A stretch of 64,000 nt of DNA from Marasmius tenuissimus (lineage: Eukaryota > Basidiomycota > Agaricomycetes > Agaricales > Marasmiaceae): positions 992,001 through 1,056,000 of the forward strand of contig JAQOTA010000069.1 of NCBI GenBank assembly GCA_029532415.1, written 5' to 3'. The notes beneath the pieces are model-generated. The model worked only from the letters and a program-made list of their open reading frames with translations. It was not told where the DNA came from and ran no database searches. Position 1 is the first letter of the stretch, and every line of letters begins with the position of its first letter. Below, piece by piece: positions 35,419-47,078 of the stretch. The position numbers were made by a program, and so were the translations under genes.

Positions 35419-38400
35419 ACGAACCACTCTATCTGGCTGGATGCACCCCGTGCCCTGCATTGACCTTTCAGCATCACAGGCGCAAACTGCTGAAGTTCCC
35501 AACCGTTCCAACTTGCCACCACTTCCTCCTCCTTCGGATATTGATCCGGGGGTATTCATTTCCCACGCTATCACCACCGCACATGCTATCGCTCAGGCAA
35601 TCATGCGACCTGTTTCTGCACCCCCTATTCCATGCTCTCCCACTCGGTCCTTTCGTGGTGCTTCTCCTCTCGGCAACAATGATCATGCCGAGGTTGATCC
35701 CTGGGTTGTTGCTCAGAATGATCCGAGGAATACCACTACAGATAACGAGGGAGCAGAACCAGTTCAATTTCCAGCTACCTTACATCGCCCTCTCAATCCG
35801 GTTCCGCGTACAATTGCCACCAATACCTATATTGGCAACATCAGTATCATATCTCACGACCCTGATGCAGATACTGGACTACGCCCCTCAACCGTGATTG
35901 ATCTCCGATCTCCTAGCCCTCTCGACCTTACCCGAGACAACTTCACTGTCATAGGCGCATCTGATGACTTTGATCATGATGCTGATGACGAAAGTGATGG
36001 AGACTCTGGATATTCTTACGGCGGAGAAGACTGGTACGGAGATAACGGCATTGATGATCCTGAAGCATGGGAGGAGAGTAACGACCGTGGAGACTGGCAA
36101 GTATCTTTAGTTCCTGATAATGAGTCACTCGCTGATAAGCATGAGATACAGAACGCTAACTATCGACACCACCGGCACCACCATCACATTCTAGGATTAA
36201 GTAGATCCGAATGTTGTATTAATAGTTCTGTATTTGTTGAGACAAATGTCATGTCTTTCAGCAACCTAATTGCGAGCGATTCATACATTGAGAATACGAA
36301 GGAAGCCTGGCTACTTGATAGCGGTGCTTCTATGCACATGACTCCATTCATGAGCGACTTCTCAGATTATCAGGAATTTGCCTACCCTTTAGTTGTTACA
36401 ACCTCAGCAGGCAATGCAGCCAACATCCATATCCAAGGCTCCGGTACTGTTCTCATCCAACACACTACCAGTCAGGGAGTGACTAAGGTCACAAAATTGT
36501 TTCCAGTGTTGTACCAACCCAATAGCCCACATCGCATTATTTCAGATGGTAAATTCCAAAGAGATGGATATTATACCATCGGGAACCATCCAGAGACTCA
36601 GATCCGGTACAGAAAAGACAACTCCTTACTCATGAGCTTTTATCCGAGCCATGACCAGGATAACTTACGATGGATGAACGCGAAGATACTTATGGGAGTA
36701 ATTTCCTTCGCATCTGTCATGTCTTTTGCTGTCATAGATTTTTCTGTATGGCATAGACGTCTTGGTCACGCCAACAAAGACGTTATTAAGAAGTTAGCAG
36801 ATAACGTTAAGGGTTTTCCAAAGGGAAAGGCTCTCCCTTTGAAGGAAGGGATTTGTCGTGGTTGCGCCAAAGGCAAAATGAACAACAAACCCTATCCTGC
36901 TTCTGACAAACGTGCTACGGAGATTCTGGAGCTTGTCCATTGTGATTTGTTAGAATTCCCTACTTTGTCATACCATCGGAAGAAGTTTGCCCTTACCATA
37001 ATCGACGACAAGTCGTCTCATGGCTGGGTATATCCGTTGTATGCCAAGGATGATACCGATCAAAACCTTAAAGCCTGGAAAAAGGAAGTCGAGACCCAAA
37101 CAGGCAAAATGGTTAAGAAGCTACGCTTTGATCGAGGGGGGGAGTTTCTATCAAACGCCCAAAAACAATGGTACATTGATAACGGAGTGGTATTTCACAC
37201 TTCTGCTCCGCATATTCACCAACAAAATGGACGCGCTGAAAGGTTTAATCGCACTCTGCGAGAAAATTCTGAAGCAATGCGCTTTCATGCTTGTGCCCCT
37301 GAAAGCTGGTGGGAGTTCGCAATTCTCACTACTGTCCATACATATAACAGAACTCCGATCCGCGCAAGGAAGTTTAAAACCCCAATTGAGTTGTACGACG
37401 GCAAAAAGCCCGACGTCTCCTATTTTAGAACGTTTGGCTGTGGTGCCTACGCACAAATACCTAAACGGAAAAACAAGCTGGCTCCAAAATCCGAGGCCAT
37501 GATCTTTATCGGATACGAGAAGGGATCAAAAGCTTACCGTTTTTTCCGAACAACCAACAACTCAATTTATGTTGCTGCACATGCCATCTTTGACGAAAAT
37601 TGGTTTCCAAAATGTCAAAAAGAAAAACCCGGATCTATAGAATTCGACAATACCAACGAACCAGTCCGTTCTGTACCCTTCAATTCATACCCATTCGACG
37701 GCCATGATCACAATGGTGAAGACGACGGTCACCCACCATTTGATCTGGATCTTCCTCCGCCTGATGACGACGGTCATATGCCAGGGGGAGATCCTCCTCC
37801 CAATACGGATCACGGTCCGATGGATGATTTGCACAATCATCCACCACCTGCTGATGGTCCTGGATCACCGAAAGGTCCCAGTAATGTACCTAATCAGTAC
37901 GGCCCTGATCCAAGTACTGCCGGTCCTTCTAATTTGAATCGCAATACAACTCAAGAAAACACACAAACTGATGACAATCCATTCAGTTTCCACCGCGATC
38001 ATCAAAGAGAGTGGGAGAATTTATATCCTCCACCTCCACCACGAAGGAACCCTCCACGTACTAGACTCCTTCCAGAAAGACTTAGAACTAATAATGTCTA
38101 CGGAAACCGACATCCTGTACAAGTAGAAAGAGATATTGAGTCCGACGCTCACTGGCAAAGTCAGATTAATCCGACGAATGAGCCTGAAACAATACCAAAT
38201 AATCAGGTTCCTGTGCCAGAAAGCGAGAATCCTCCGGCTCCTCATGATGAGGAGATGGATCCTCCACCCAACGAAAATGAGGGTGAGGATATGGACACAG
38301 GGGAAGAAGGACACGTCTCTATTCTTGCTCAGGAAGGGGGAGTTAATTACATGGATTATTTGCTTTCTCAAGCGCATGCCCTGCATGGGATGCAGTCAAG

Positions 38401-39197
38401 CGCTTATGATACAGTTAGGGAATGGTCTTATAAAGACATCCTCAAACGTCCCAAAGAGGAGATCCCTAAATGGCAGAAAGCATGCAGACTTGAACTTCAA
38501 TCACTCAAGGAAAGAGATGTCTTTGAGGAAGTTCCTAGACCCAAAAGCCGTAAACCAATTCGATCTCGTTGGGTATTCGATGTCAAGTCAGATGGCAGAT
38601 TTAAAGCCAGACTTGTAGCGAAAGGATTTTCGCAGAAGGAAGGGATAGACTTTAACGAATTGATCTCTCCTGTAGTACGGTTTGAAACTGTACGACTTCT
38701 ATTGGCATTAGCAGCGCTTGAAGATTGGGAAATCACAGCGCTAGACGTTAAAACCGCATTCTTATACGGTGCCTTAGAAGAGGAGATATATATGGAACAA
38801 CCTGAAGGATTCGTTACGGACTCCAGCAAGGTTTGGAGGTTGCGCAAAGCATTATACGGACTGAAACAAGCTTCAAGAGCTTGGTGGCATCAGTGTACTG
38901 AATCTATGAAACGTCTAGGATTCAAGAGATGCTTGTCCGATGCTGGCGTATATGTCTTCAGGAAACAAGGCAAACTTGTTATTGCCGTTGTTTATGTTGA
39001 CGATGCTTTATTCATGGGCAACGATAAAACCTTAATGATACACCTAAAGGAAGAGTTCAAAAAGATATGGGAATGCAGAGACTTAGGCGAGCCTACCGAA
39101 TTCCTGAGGATGCGAATTTCTCGTGATCGAAAGAACCGCACAATCGTCTTAGACCAGCGGGACTACCTCGATAAAATTATTCGCAGATTCGGAATGA

Positions 39198-39223
39198 TAA
39201 ATGCCAAGTCTAAATGCCAAGTC
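39198..39223. repeat. Perfect 13 bp tandem duplication in Copia-1 pol
   Basis: TAAATGCCAAGTC occurs twice in a row. Removing one copy restores continuity between the RT frame and the RNase H frame. Confidence 0.95.
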
Positions 39224-40081
39224 CGCAGCCACACCTTTACCTAGTGGTTACAGCCCGGTGAAGAATACTGAACCAGTTGATCCCATTATTCGCCAACGAT
39301 ATCAATCTGTGATTGGCTCATTACTCTATCTGGCGTTGGGAACACGTCCAGACATATCTTTTGCCGTAATCAAGATGTCTCAGTTCAGTGTGAATCCAAG
39401 TCGCGAGCACCTGAACAAGGCATTGCATATAGTACGATACCTAGTAGGCACTCGTTTATACGATCTCGTCTACAATGGTAAATCAGATGGAGGACTCGTG
39501 GCCTTCGCTGATTCAGACTGGGCAACTGATATTGATGACCGTAAATCACAGACTGGTTATCTTATAAAGCTTGCAAGTGCACCTGTTTGCTGGGTATCCC
39601 AGAAACAAAAGACCGTCGCACTATCATCCACAGAAGCTGAATACATGGCTCTCTCTGATTGTACATGTCAGATTAAGTGGATGAAATCTCTACTCGAAGA
39701 AATTGGCTATCCAATGCAATCAATACCTTGTGTTAGCGACAATCAAGGCGCTATCTTTCTCAGTAGTAACGAAGTCTCTGAGAAGCGCACGAAACACATT
39801 GATATTAGATTTCATTTTATTCGGAATGCAGTTGCTGAGAAGGACGTTCTCATCTACTATGCACCCACTGCAGACCAACCTGCAGATCTTTTAACAAAGA
39901 ACCTAGCCAAGGTCAAATTCGAGAAGTTTAGACAAGCTTTAGGCCTTCATTTTCAGTAAAAATGCTCAAAAGGACGTTTTTGTGGGCTGAATTTTTTGGC
40001 CTGCACACACTACTATGACGTAGTTAGGCTGCGAAGATTTCCAACTTTTGCGCAACTTAATGACATCATAATTCTATTTTT

Positions 40082-40175
40082 ACCTTTTGGCACTCCTGGG
40101 AATTGAACTCTGGACCTCACGCTCACAATGCACCAAAATGGTGTTACCCAATATTACCATTAGACTAAATGATCT
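40082..40175 (-). other. tRNA-like segment in Copia-1 3' untranslated region
   Basis: On the minus strand TAGTCTAATGG fits a tRNA A box and AGTTCAATTCC fits a B box. The boxes are about 59 bp apart (usual 45 without intron) and the acceptor stem does not pair well, so this is at most a decayed tRNA or a pol III promoter-like sequence. Confidence 0.25.
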
Positions 40176-40212
40176 TTGGTAGTATCACTAACTCAAATCT
40201 TTATAAGAGTTT

Positions 40213-40224
40213 AGTGAGGGGGAG
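40213..40224 (+). promoter_or_regulatory. Copia-1 polypurine tract
   Basis: AGTGAGGGGGAG directly precedes the 3' LTR. The other Copia elements have the same type of tract (GTGAGGGGG or GCGAGGGGG) at the same place. Confidence 0.8.
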
Positions 40225-40749
40225 TGTTGAACATGTGATTACCATGTGATACACTTTATTGACGTGTTGTTTACGCGTCTATTATTTATAGACTCTTTCA
40301 CTATGACACTTGCACTCGTATGAAAGATCCTGTACTTACTCAGACAGACTCTGTAGTTAGTCAGTACTCACACCTTATCTCTATGGTTTATAACAAGGTT
40401 CAGCTTTGCACCCAATAGCGTTCAAAGCTGACTGAGCTTTCTCTCTAGATTACTTAGATAGAAAGTTAGTATGACTATGCCTACTTACTCACTCTGCTCT
40501 TTGAGCACTTATGCTTACTGATATGCAATATGTACCATATGCTATATTCTCACTTACCTATGTTCTATGACTTGTAGATAGACAAGGACTCTTGTATAAA
40601 AGCTGGAGACTTTGTGTCTCAAAGCTTTAGGACAATCTACTCGATTATCACCTCTAGCAAGCATCTACAAGAACACAAGAATTCTCTTATAGTCAATATG
40701 TGAGGTTTTAGTTTCATCTCACTGTGCATTTAACTATGCTGGCTCAATA
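40225..40749 (+). repeat. Copia-1 3' LTR (525 bp)
   Basis: Same as 28752-29276 as far as I can read, followed by target duplication TTATT. Confidence 0.92.
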
Positions 40750-41279
40750 TTATTTACACGTTACACACTATTTATAGAGCTACGCCTCTATGAACACTTG
40801 CGCTCTCATGCAAGAAGAATCTACGTAGCTATTGCTTCACAAATGATACTGTAGATACTCACTACGTAGTACTTGCATCAGGTATGATGCTCATAGTCCT
40901 TAGTGCGAGGCACAAAGGACTTTAGTAGCTAAGCAGGCCAATAGGACTGCAGACACACTCATTAGTATTATGACTATACGGCTAAATACCTACTTCTAGT
41001 AGTAGTTTCATATGATGGTAATGACTCTTACATGTACTGAAACTTGTGTATAAAAGCTGGTATTCCAAGGCCTTAAGCCTTAGGACAATCTACTCGATTA
41101 TCACCTCTCAAGCATCTCAAAGCACTCTAACTACTAGCTCTACAAGCGATCTAACCCAAGGTGAGGTTTAGGACGTTATAACCCACTGTGCAGTTTGACT
41201 ATGCTGGCTCATCAGGTTATGGGCCCCGCAACAGGCGGCAGGTCGATGTTATGATCGGAGTAGTTGGATAACTTTCCGG
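40750..41279 (+). repeat. Copia-4 LTR, right piece, plus PBS
   Basis: Continuation of the LTR begun at 28706. It runs to GGCTCATCA (41214), followed by GGTTATGGGCCCC (41215-41227) and a leader similar to that of Copia-1. It has a TATAAAAGCTGG near 41050. The element breaks off near 41280-41287 where gypsy-like sequence begins; no Copia-4 coding sequence remains. Confidence 0.75.
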
Positions 41280-42002
41280 TGTCACTGCTTGTTACATCCA
41301 TGCCGGTTCCGGGGTTTCTGAAGGCTTCTATCCACCTTCCGTAGATTCTGATACTCGGAATCTACTTTATGTTTCTCTTCCTTCATGATCCTTTCCGGAA
41401 CATGACTTCGGATTCTGACGTCGTGTCCCCGGTACTTACAGATCGGAGATACATATACACCGTTCATTTCCGAGTAGTACGTTTACTCTGCATTCCGACA
41501 TTCCGCTTTCCATTCTATTATGACTCATCCCGTACATTCCATTCTGACACTTCATTTCCGATTCATCTCCGACTCTGGGACTTCATCCTCTGTCTCGGAT
41601 TCCGTACTGTACATACATTCTCTCCTGCTCTTAACTCACCTTCAGTACTACGATCACCGGAACCCCTTCGGAGGTCTCGGAGATCGATACATATATAAAC
41701 TAGATACTTCACGACTTGTATTCCTCAGAATTAAAATCAACTTGGTTTCCGTTTTATCTCATTCGTCTCATTCCATCTCTTTATCTCTATCTCCTCTTCA
41801 TCTTTATCTTCCTTTCTTTCCGGTCAAGGACAACTCAACTCAACGGTGTTGTTGGCGAAACCTTCGACTATTGTCCAGCCATCTGTTTGGCCTTCCGGTC
41901 GTCGGAATCTCTCTAACTCCGACTAGTCCATTCCGGCACGTCGGCTTCCGTCTCTTCTGCTCGGACTTCCGTCCGGGCTGTTATATCCGCACGATCCTAA
42001 CA
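41280..42002 (+). repeat. Putative gypsy-type LTR
   Basis: A T/C-rich stretch full of TTCCG, with a TATATAAAC box (near 41690), ending in CCTAACA just before an ORF that starts like a gypsy Gag. No second copy is in the window, so both edges are inferred. Confidence 0.4.
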
Positions 42003-42039
42003 GTATTTTAACTCTCAAACCTTGAGTTGAAATTACTGA

Positions 42040-42435
42040 ATGTCCAGACAAGTCAACCCTGAATTCCCTGGACACTTTGACAAAGATCCACCCAACCAGT
42101 TCGTAGGAAGTATCTCCGCTTCCGAATCCATCTCAACCAACCGTTACAGTCGACGTAAAGAACGACAAGCGGTTTTCGGCAGCAGCATCCGTGCTTCCGA
42201 ATATCAAATCGACGTACAATCAACTCCACGTATTGGCACACTTAATACTGTCGCACCACTTCCGCCTAGCAAGCTCCGACGTCCTACTGCAATGGCTTTG
42301 AAATACAGGACACTTGAGGACAGCAGAACAGTCTATGTAGGAGACAAGGTACCCGAAACTCCCAGTCGTCCTCCTCCACCTCCGAAACCCGCATCCCGTC
42401 AAGTTTTCTCTCCATCTACTATCGAAGATCCTTGA
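42040..42435 (+). pseudogene. Putative gypsy gag N-terminal fragment
   Basis: 131 codons from ATG (MSRQVNPEFPGHFDKDP...), Ser/Arg/Pro-rich with a poly-Pro run, ending in TGA. Position just after the LTR suggests a truncated gag; there is no diagnostic domain. All further gag-pol is missing. Confidence 0.4.
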
Positions 42436-42651
42436 GGGGTGCTTGATCCTGCAAAACTAGCAGGGAAGCCAGCGGGTGCATTTGATAAGTCCGTCACCAC
42501 TTCGATGAATCTGTTGTTATTACAAAAAGGTCCTACCTGAGAGAGGGGAACTACGTCCCTCAAGAGTCAAGGCTCAGGCCACGGAGTTGGTTCCAACCAT
42601 GACCCCACATGTACAACACTACATTTCTCCCAATCCTGGGAAAAAATATAT
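42436..42651. other. Host flank between the two transposon nests
   Basis: From about 42460 it matches 9350-9530 (between NACHT-1 and NRAMP-1), so it is the displaced 3' flank of NACHT-2. Confidence 0.75.
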
Positions 42652-42962
42652 TGATGAGCCGGCATGACGCCTAGCGCAGAGGACTACAACATGGCTACAC
42701 TACTACTTACCAGCGAGGAGTTTAGGGAGATAGAGGCGAGACGTAGAAGCTCAAGCACACTGTAGATTCACGTAGAGAACTACGAGCTTATATACATGTA
42801 GAGACTATAGTAAATACCATATAAGGACGACAATAAAAATTGTACATATGATCATAAGTAGAAATGACAAATGGAACAATAGTCCCGCATAATATGATGG
42901 TGGGAAGCATGAACCGGGACTTCAGATATACTGGGATCTAAATATAGTCCACGGATTCAACA
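42652..42962 (-). repeat. Copia-2 3' LTR
   Basis: Minus strand TGTTGAATCCGTGG ... GGCTCATCA; a purine tract (GTGAGGGGGTG) lies just before it in element orientation. Confidence 0.85.
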
Positions 42963-45900
42963 CACCCCCTCACTAAGTGCAGCTGAAAAGCGCATCTGAG
43001 CGAATCAAGTGGACGAATAGAATTCAAGTCCAAGGTGATCTCTGAATCGTAAGAACTTCTCGTGTCCGAGATTCTTCGTAAACATGTCTGCGGGATTATA
43101 GACTCCTTCAATGAAGAACAATTCGACTTTGCCATCTTCAACACACAACCAAATATAATGATATTGAATGTCGATGTGCTTGGTTCGGCGTTCTTGAACC
43201 AGATTAGATGCAATGAAGATCGAGCCTTGATTGTCGCCGCAGATTGGAATAGGACCTAGGTCGATTCCAAGTTCAGAGAGTAGCGATCTTATCCAGGAAG
43301 CTTGACGACTGCAATCCGACAGTGCCATATACTCAGCCTCAGTGGAAGAAAGTGCTACAGTCTTCTGGGCGTGTGATTGCCACGAGAAGATGCCGCCTGC
43401 TAACTTGAAGAAGTAGCCAGTGATCGAACGGCGTTTGATGGGATTGGCAGCCCAATCCGAGTCTGTGAACGCAAGAAGACCTCCATCAGAATCACCATCG
43501 TGGACGAGTGAATAGTCTGATGTGCCAGCGAGATAGCGGCAGATGTAAAGACCTTTATCGAGGTGTTCCTTTGTTGGATTAGAAGAGAACTGGGAAAGCT
43601 TCGTAACTGCATAGGCAATATCAGGACGTGTGCCCAGCATTATATACAGAAGCGACCCAATCACAGACTGGAACTTGGAGCGAATGGCAGGATTAACTGG
43701 ACCATCGTTGGGAGTTGGCACATAGCCAGCAGGTAAGGGCGTAGGAGCACCTTTTGCATTCTGCATCCCCAAGCGTTCAAGGACTTTCTTCAGATAATCC
43801 TTCTGGTCAATCATGATCTTATTGCCTTCGCAACGAATGCTCATGTGGAGAAACTCGCTAGCATCGCCCATATCGTGACATTCCCATTGAGCTATGAACT
43901 TGGCTTTCTTCTTGTCAACAAAAGCTTTGTTAGGACCCATGAAGAGTACATCATCAACGCAGATGATCGCATACACAACTTCACCACTCTTCGGATCTTT
44001 GCAGATGAAGAGTCCAGCATCAGAAGTTAGGCGTTTGAAGCCCAGTACTTCCATGGACGAGCTGAGGGTTGGCCACCACTCAAGGGCAGCTTGCTTCAGT
44101 CCATATAATGCACGACACATGCGTAGTACCTTACGTTCTTGGCCCTTGACTTTGAAGCCTTCAGGTTGTTCCATGTAAATCTCCTCAACAAGATCACCAT
44201 AAAGGAAGGCGTTCTTAACATCAACAGAAGTGATGTACCAGTTCTTGAGAGCTGCGAGAGCAAGCATCATACGTATAGTCTCATAATAAATAACTGGTGA
44301 GAAGATCTCATCAAAGTCGATACCTTCGACCTGAGAGAAACCCTTGGCGACAAGTCTAGCTTTTTTGCGACCATTCGACTTAACGTCGAAGACCCATCTA
44401 TTTCTGATGGCTTTGTGACCTTCAGGCAAGTCACAGAGCTCAAAGACCTTGTGCTTACGAAGTGCCTCAAGTTCTTCGTGGCAAGCATTCTTCCATTCCT
44501 TCTGTTGCTCAACAGGCAACTTTAGAATATCACGGAGTGTCCACTCTCTGATGTTAGAGAAATCAGGAGTATCGGACGTTGGAAGCGAATTGTGAACTGG
44601 AATGGCATTGTTCAACAGGTAAATCACGAATCCTACTCCCCCTTCTTGGGTCAGTCTTTCAACTACGCTTTCTTCCTCATGCGACTCAGTGCTTCCACTG
44701 GGTTCTGGAGCAGGCGGAGGCGGAAGTGGACCAGAAATCCCCTTTTTACCACCTTTGCCTTTCCTAGATTGCGAAGAGCTAGGACGATCAACTGGATGTG
44801 TAGGTTCTTTATCTCCAGTGACGTTTCTCCAAGTATTCTTATTCTCTAAGTCACGAATAATGTCAGAGGGTTTATTCGGGTTCCGCTTTTCCCCAAATAT
44901 ATTACCAGGTTGCGTTGTACCCTTCCGCTGCCTCAAAGACCGGCATGGACCATCCGCTGCTGGTGCAGGCGGAGGAACAGTGGGTTTGCCTGGAGGCATT
45001 GGAGGACCAGATTGAGGGAGTTGCACATCCCCTGGCGCAGGGCCACCTGCAGGTTCGTCAACCTGAGGTTCTGATCTCTTAGAAGGTTTGGAGCGACGTC
45101 TGAGATCTGGCAATGGAGTATCAAAACCGTTGTCATCAGAGTCTTCATCTTCCAAAGGAATGTTGGGATTTTCACCCAAAGTAAATGGTTCACTACTGAC
45201 AGGTGTGAAGCCACGAGTTTTGGCATCAGGACACTTATTGTACAGCGTCTCATCGAACAGTGCAGTGCTACCTTTGAATACGGAATTATTACTTCGCATG
45301 AACAGGAAGCCTTTCATCTCATCCTGGTAGCTGATGAAAGTCATCAACTTGCTACGAGGAGCAAGCTTATTCTTCCTACGATCTTCAGGTATGAAGACGT
45401 AGGCTGCACAACCCATAACTCAGAGATGTGAAACATCAGGTGCTTCGCCGTAAAGCATTTCGAACGGAGTTTGCCAGCTCAAACGTTGCACAGGAGCGCA
45501 GTTGTAGAGGTGGACGGTGTGCACATGGCAGAATTCCCACCAGGACTGAGGCATACAAGCTTCAAAGCAAAGAGCTTCAGCCTTCTCATGAATAGTCCTG
45601 TTGAATCGTTCAGCACGACCGTTTTGTTGTGGTGTGTACAGTATGCTTTGATCCCTTTGGATCCCATACTCTTTTAGTACTGCATCAAATTTATCTCCTT
45701 TGTACTCTCCCCCTTCATCGGACATCCAGGTCTTGACAACAGCATTGAATTGTGTCTTGACCATAGTAAGGAAGTCCCTCAAAGCGGGTACTGCCTCGTC
45801 TTTTGTCTTGAGCTTGGAGGTCCAAACGTAGGACGTGCAGTCATCGAGAAAAGAGATGTAGTACTTGTACCGGTGATAAAACTCTACTGGGTACGACTTC

Positions 45901-46780
45901 AAATCCGAATGTATGCGTTCAAACGGTTTAGAAGCTCTAGTAGTAGAGTTGGGGAACGATTTCTCATGCATCTTGCCTTCAGCACAATCACAACACAGAG
46001 GTGTCTTCTTAGTAGGCATCTTAAGGTCAAGTGGAAAACCTTGCGTATGTTTCCGAGCTTTATTCAGGGCTTTATCCAATGGATGCCCAAAGTGTCTGTG
46101 CTCAATATTGTAGTCGACGTTATAAACAACCGACTTGGCCATTAAAACCTCAGCAGATGCTTTCCGCGAGTGTACCCAATAAATGGTTTGACCAGGCATA
46201 TGAGGGTAGGAAACAAGCGATTGTCGTCGCTGTGAAGAGTAGAAGGCTAACTTCTTCGCGTTTCCACGAATTGATAGACCATCTTGAAGGAACTCTCCCA
46301 TTGATAGTAGACGTATATCCAATTGAGGTATGTAATAGACAGGATGGAGACGCGAAACGCGCTCAGTAAGTTTCCCGTCATGTCCTTCAACGTTATGCTT
46401 AATGAAGACAGTGCCTTTACCCTTGATCTGTATAGGGTTGCCCTAATTCACAGTATTTACAATAGGACCATCAAGTGATTCATATTCAGCGAAATCATTC
46501 ATGTCATTTGTGAAATGAGAGGAGGCAAAGGAGCCAACCCTGTGCGTTGTTCACACTTTTCTTTCCCTTGCACTGAGTACAACCCACGAAGTGGGTGGAG
46601 ATAGCATTGCAATATGATACAAGTGATGCCAGATCACTACGACTACGACACGAACTACTGATACCAACTAGTTGTGAGCATCGCTGTAAGGTTGCATCAG
46701 ATTGGGAAAGCAGGTCAAGGTATGGTACTTGCCTGTCATCGTGGAACGATCCAAGAGAGACGTCATCCGGGACGTCCTCT

Positions 46781-47037
46781 TGTTGAGGCAGAGGTCCTGC
46801 CCACGCAGTGGCAGCATGGGACAGACTAGCTCACCTGGAGATAGGCTTAGAGGCAGCAACGAGAGTAGTAAAGTACTGGTATTGCATGTAGATACAGAGC
46901 TACTTATATACTATACAGAGGTGGCTGTATCTTCTATAACAGGAGTGACTAGGAATAGCATAGATCATAGTAAAACGATTGAAGCATATGTGCGGCCCGA
47001 TACAACGGTCCATATATCTGGTAGTCCGGATTCAACA
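46781..47037 (-). repeat. Copia-3 3' LTR (257 bp)
   Basis: Matches 52651-52907 with two single-base differences. Confidence 0.92.
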
Positions 47038-47078
47038 CTCCCCCTCGCTAAGTGCGGCACAAGTAGAGCACGAAGCGT

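Larger units (their letters stand above)
30151..39959 (+). pseudogene. Copia-1 gag-pol, split by MULE and frameshifted
   Basis: Gag frame 30151-32306 continues in the same frame after the MULE and one TSD copy, from 35428 to 39244, then 39201-39959 in another frame. Gag has a helical retrotransposon-type segment, then an Asn/Lys/Gln-rich basic stretch in place of a CCHC knuckle. Pol order: protease (DSGA, 36317), integrase zinc segment (WHRRLGH ... CRGC, about 36750-36875), integrase core (HCDLLEF, FDRGGEF, QQNGRAERFNR), reverse transcriptase (WVFDVKSDG to YVDD near 38995), RNase H (FADSDWAT, SSTEAEYMALSD, TKHIDIRFHFI). A perfect 13 bp duplication (39198-39223) shifts frame between RT and RNase H. 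Alternative starts are 30109 or the upstream open frame. Otherwise complete. Confidence 0.9.
28752..40749 (+). mobile_element. Copia-1, LTR retrotransposon carrying a MULE
   Basis: Bounded by 525 bp LTRs with no difference I could find, and by a perfect 5 bp target duplication TTATT. In order: LTR, PBS, 870 bp leader, gag-pol in one frame, 3' untranslated region, purine tract (GTGAGGGGGAG), LTR. Without the 3112 bp MULE and its 9 bp duplication the element would be about 8.9 kb. Identical LTRs imply very recent insertion, yet the coding frame is broken twice (by the MULE and by a 13 bp duplication in pol). Confidence 0.93.
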
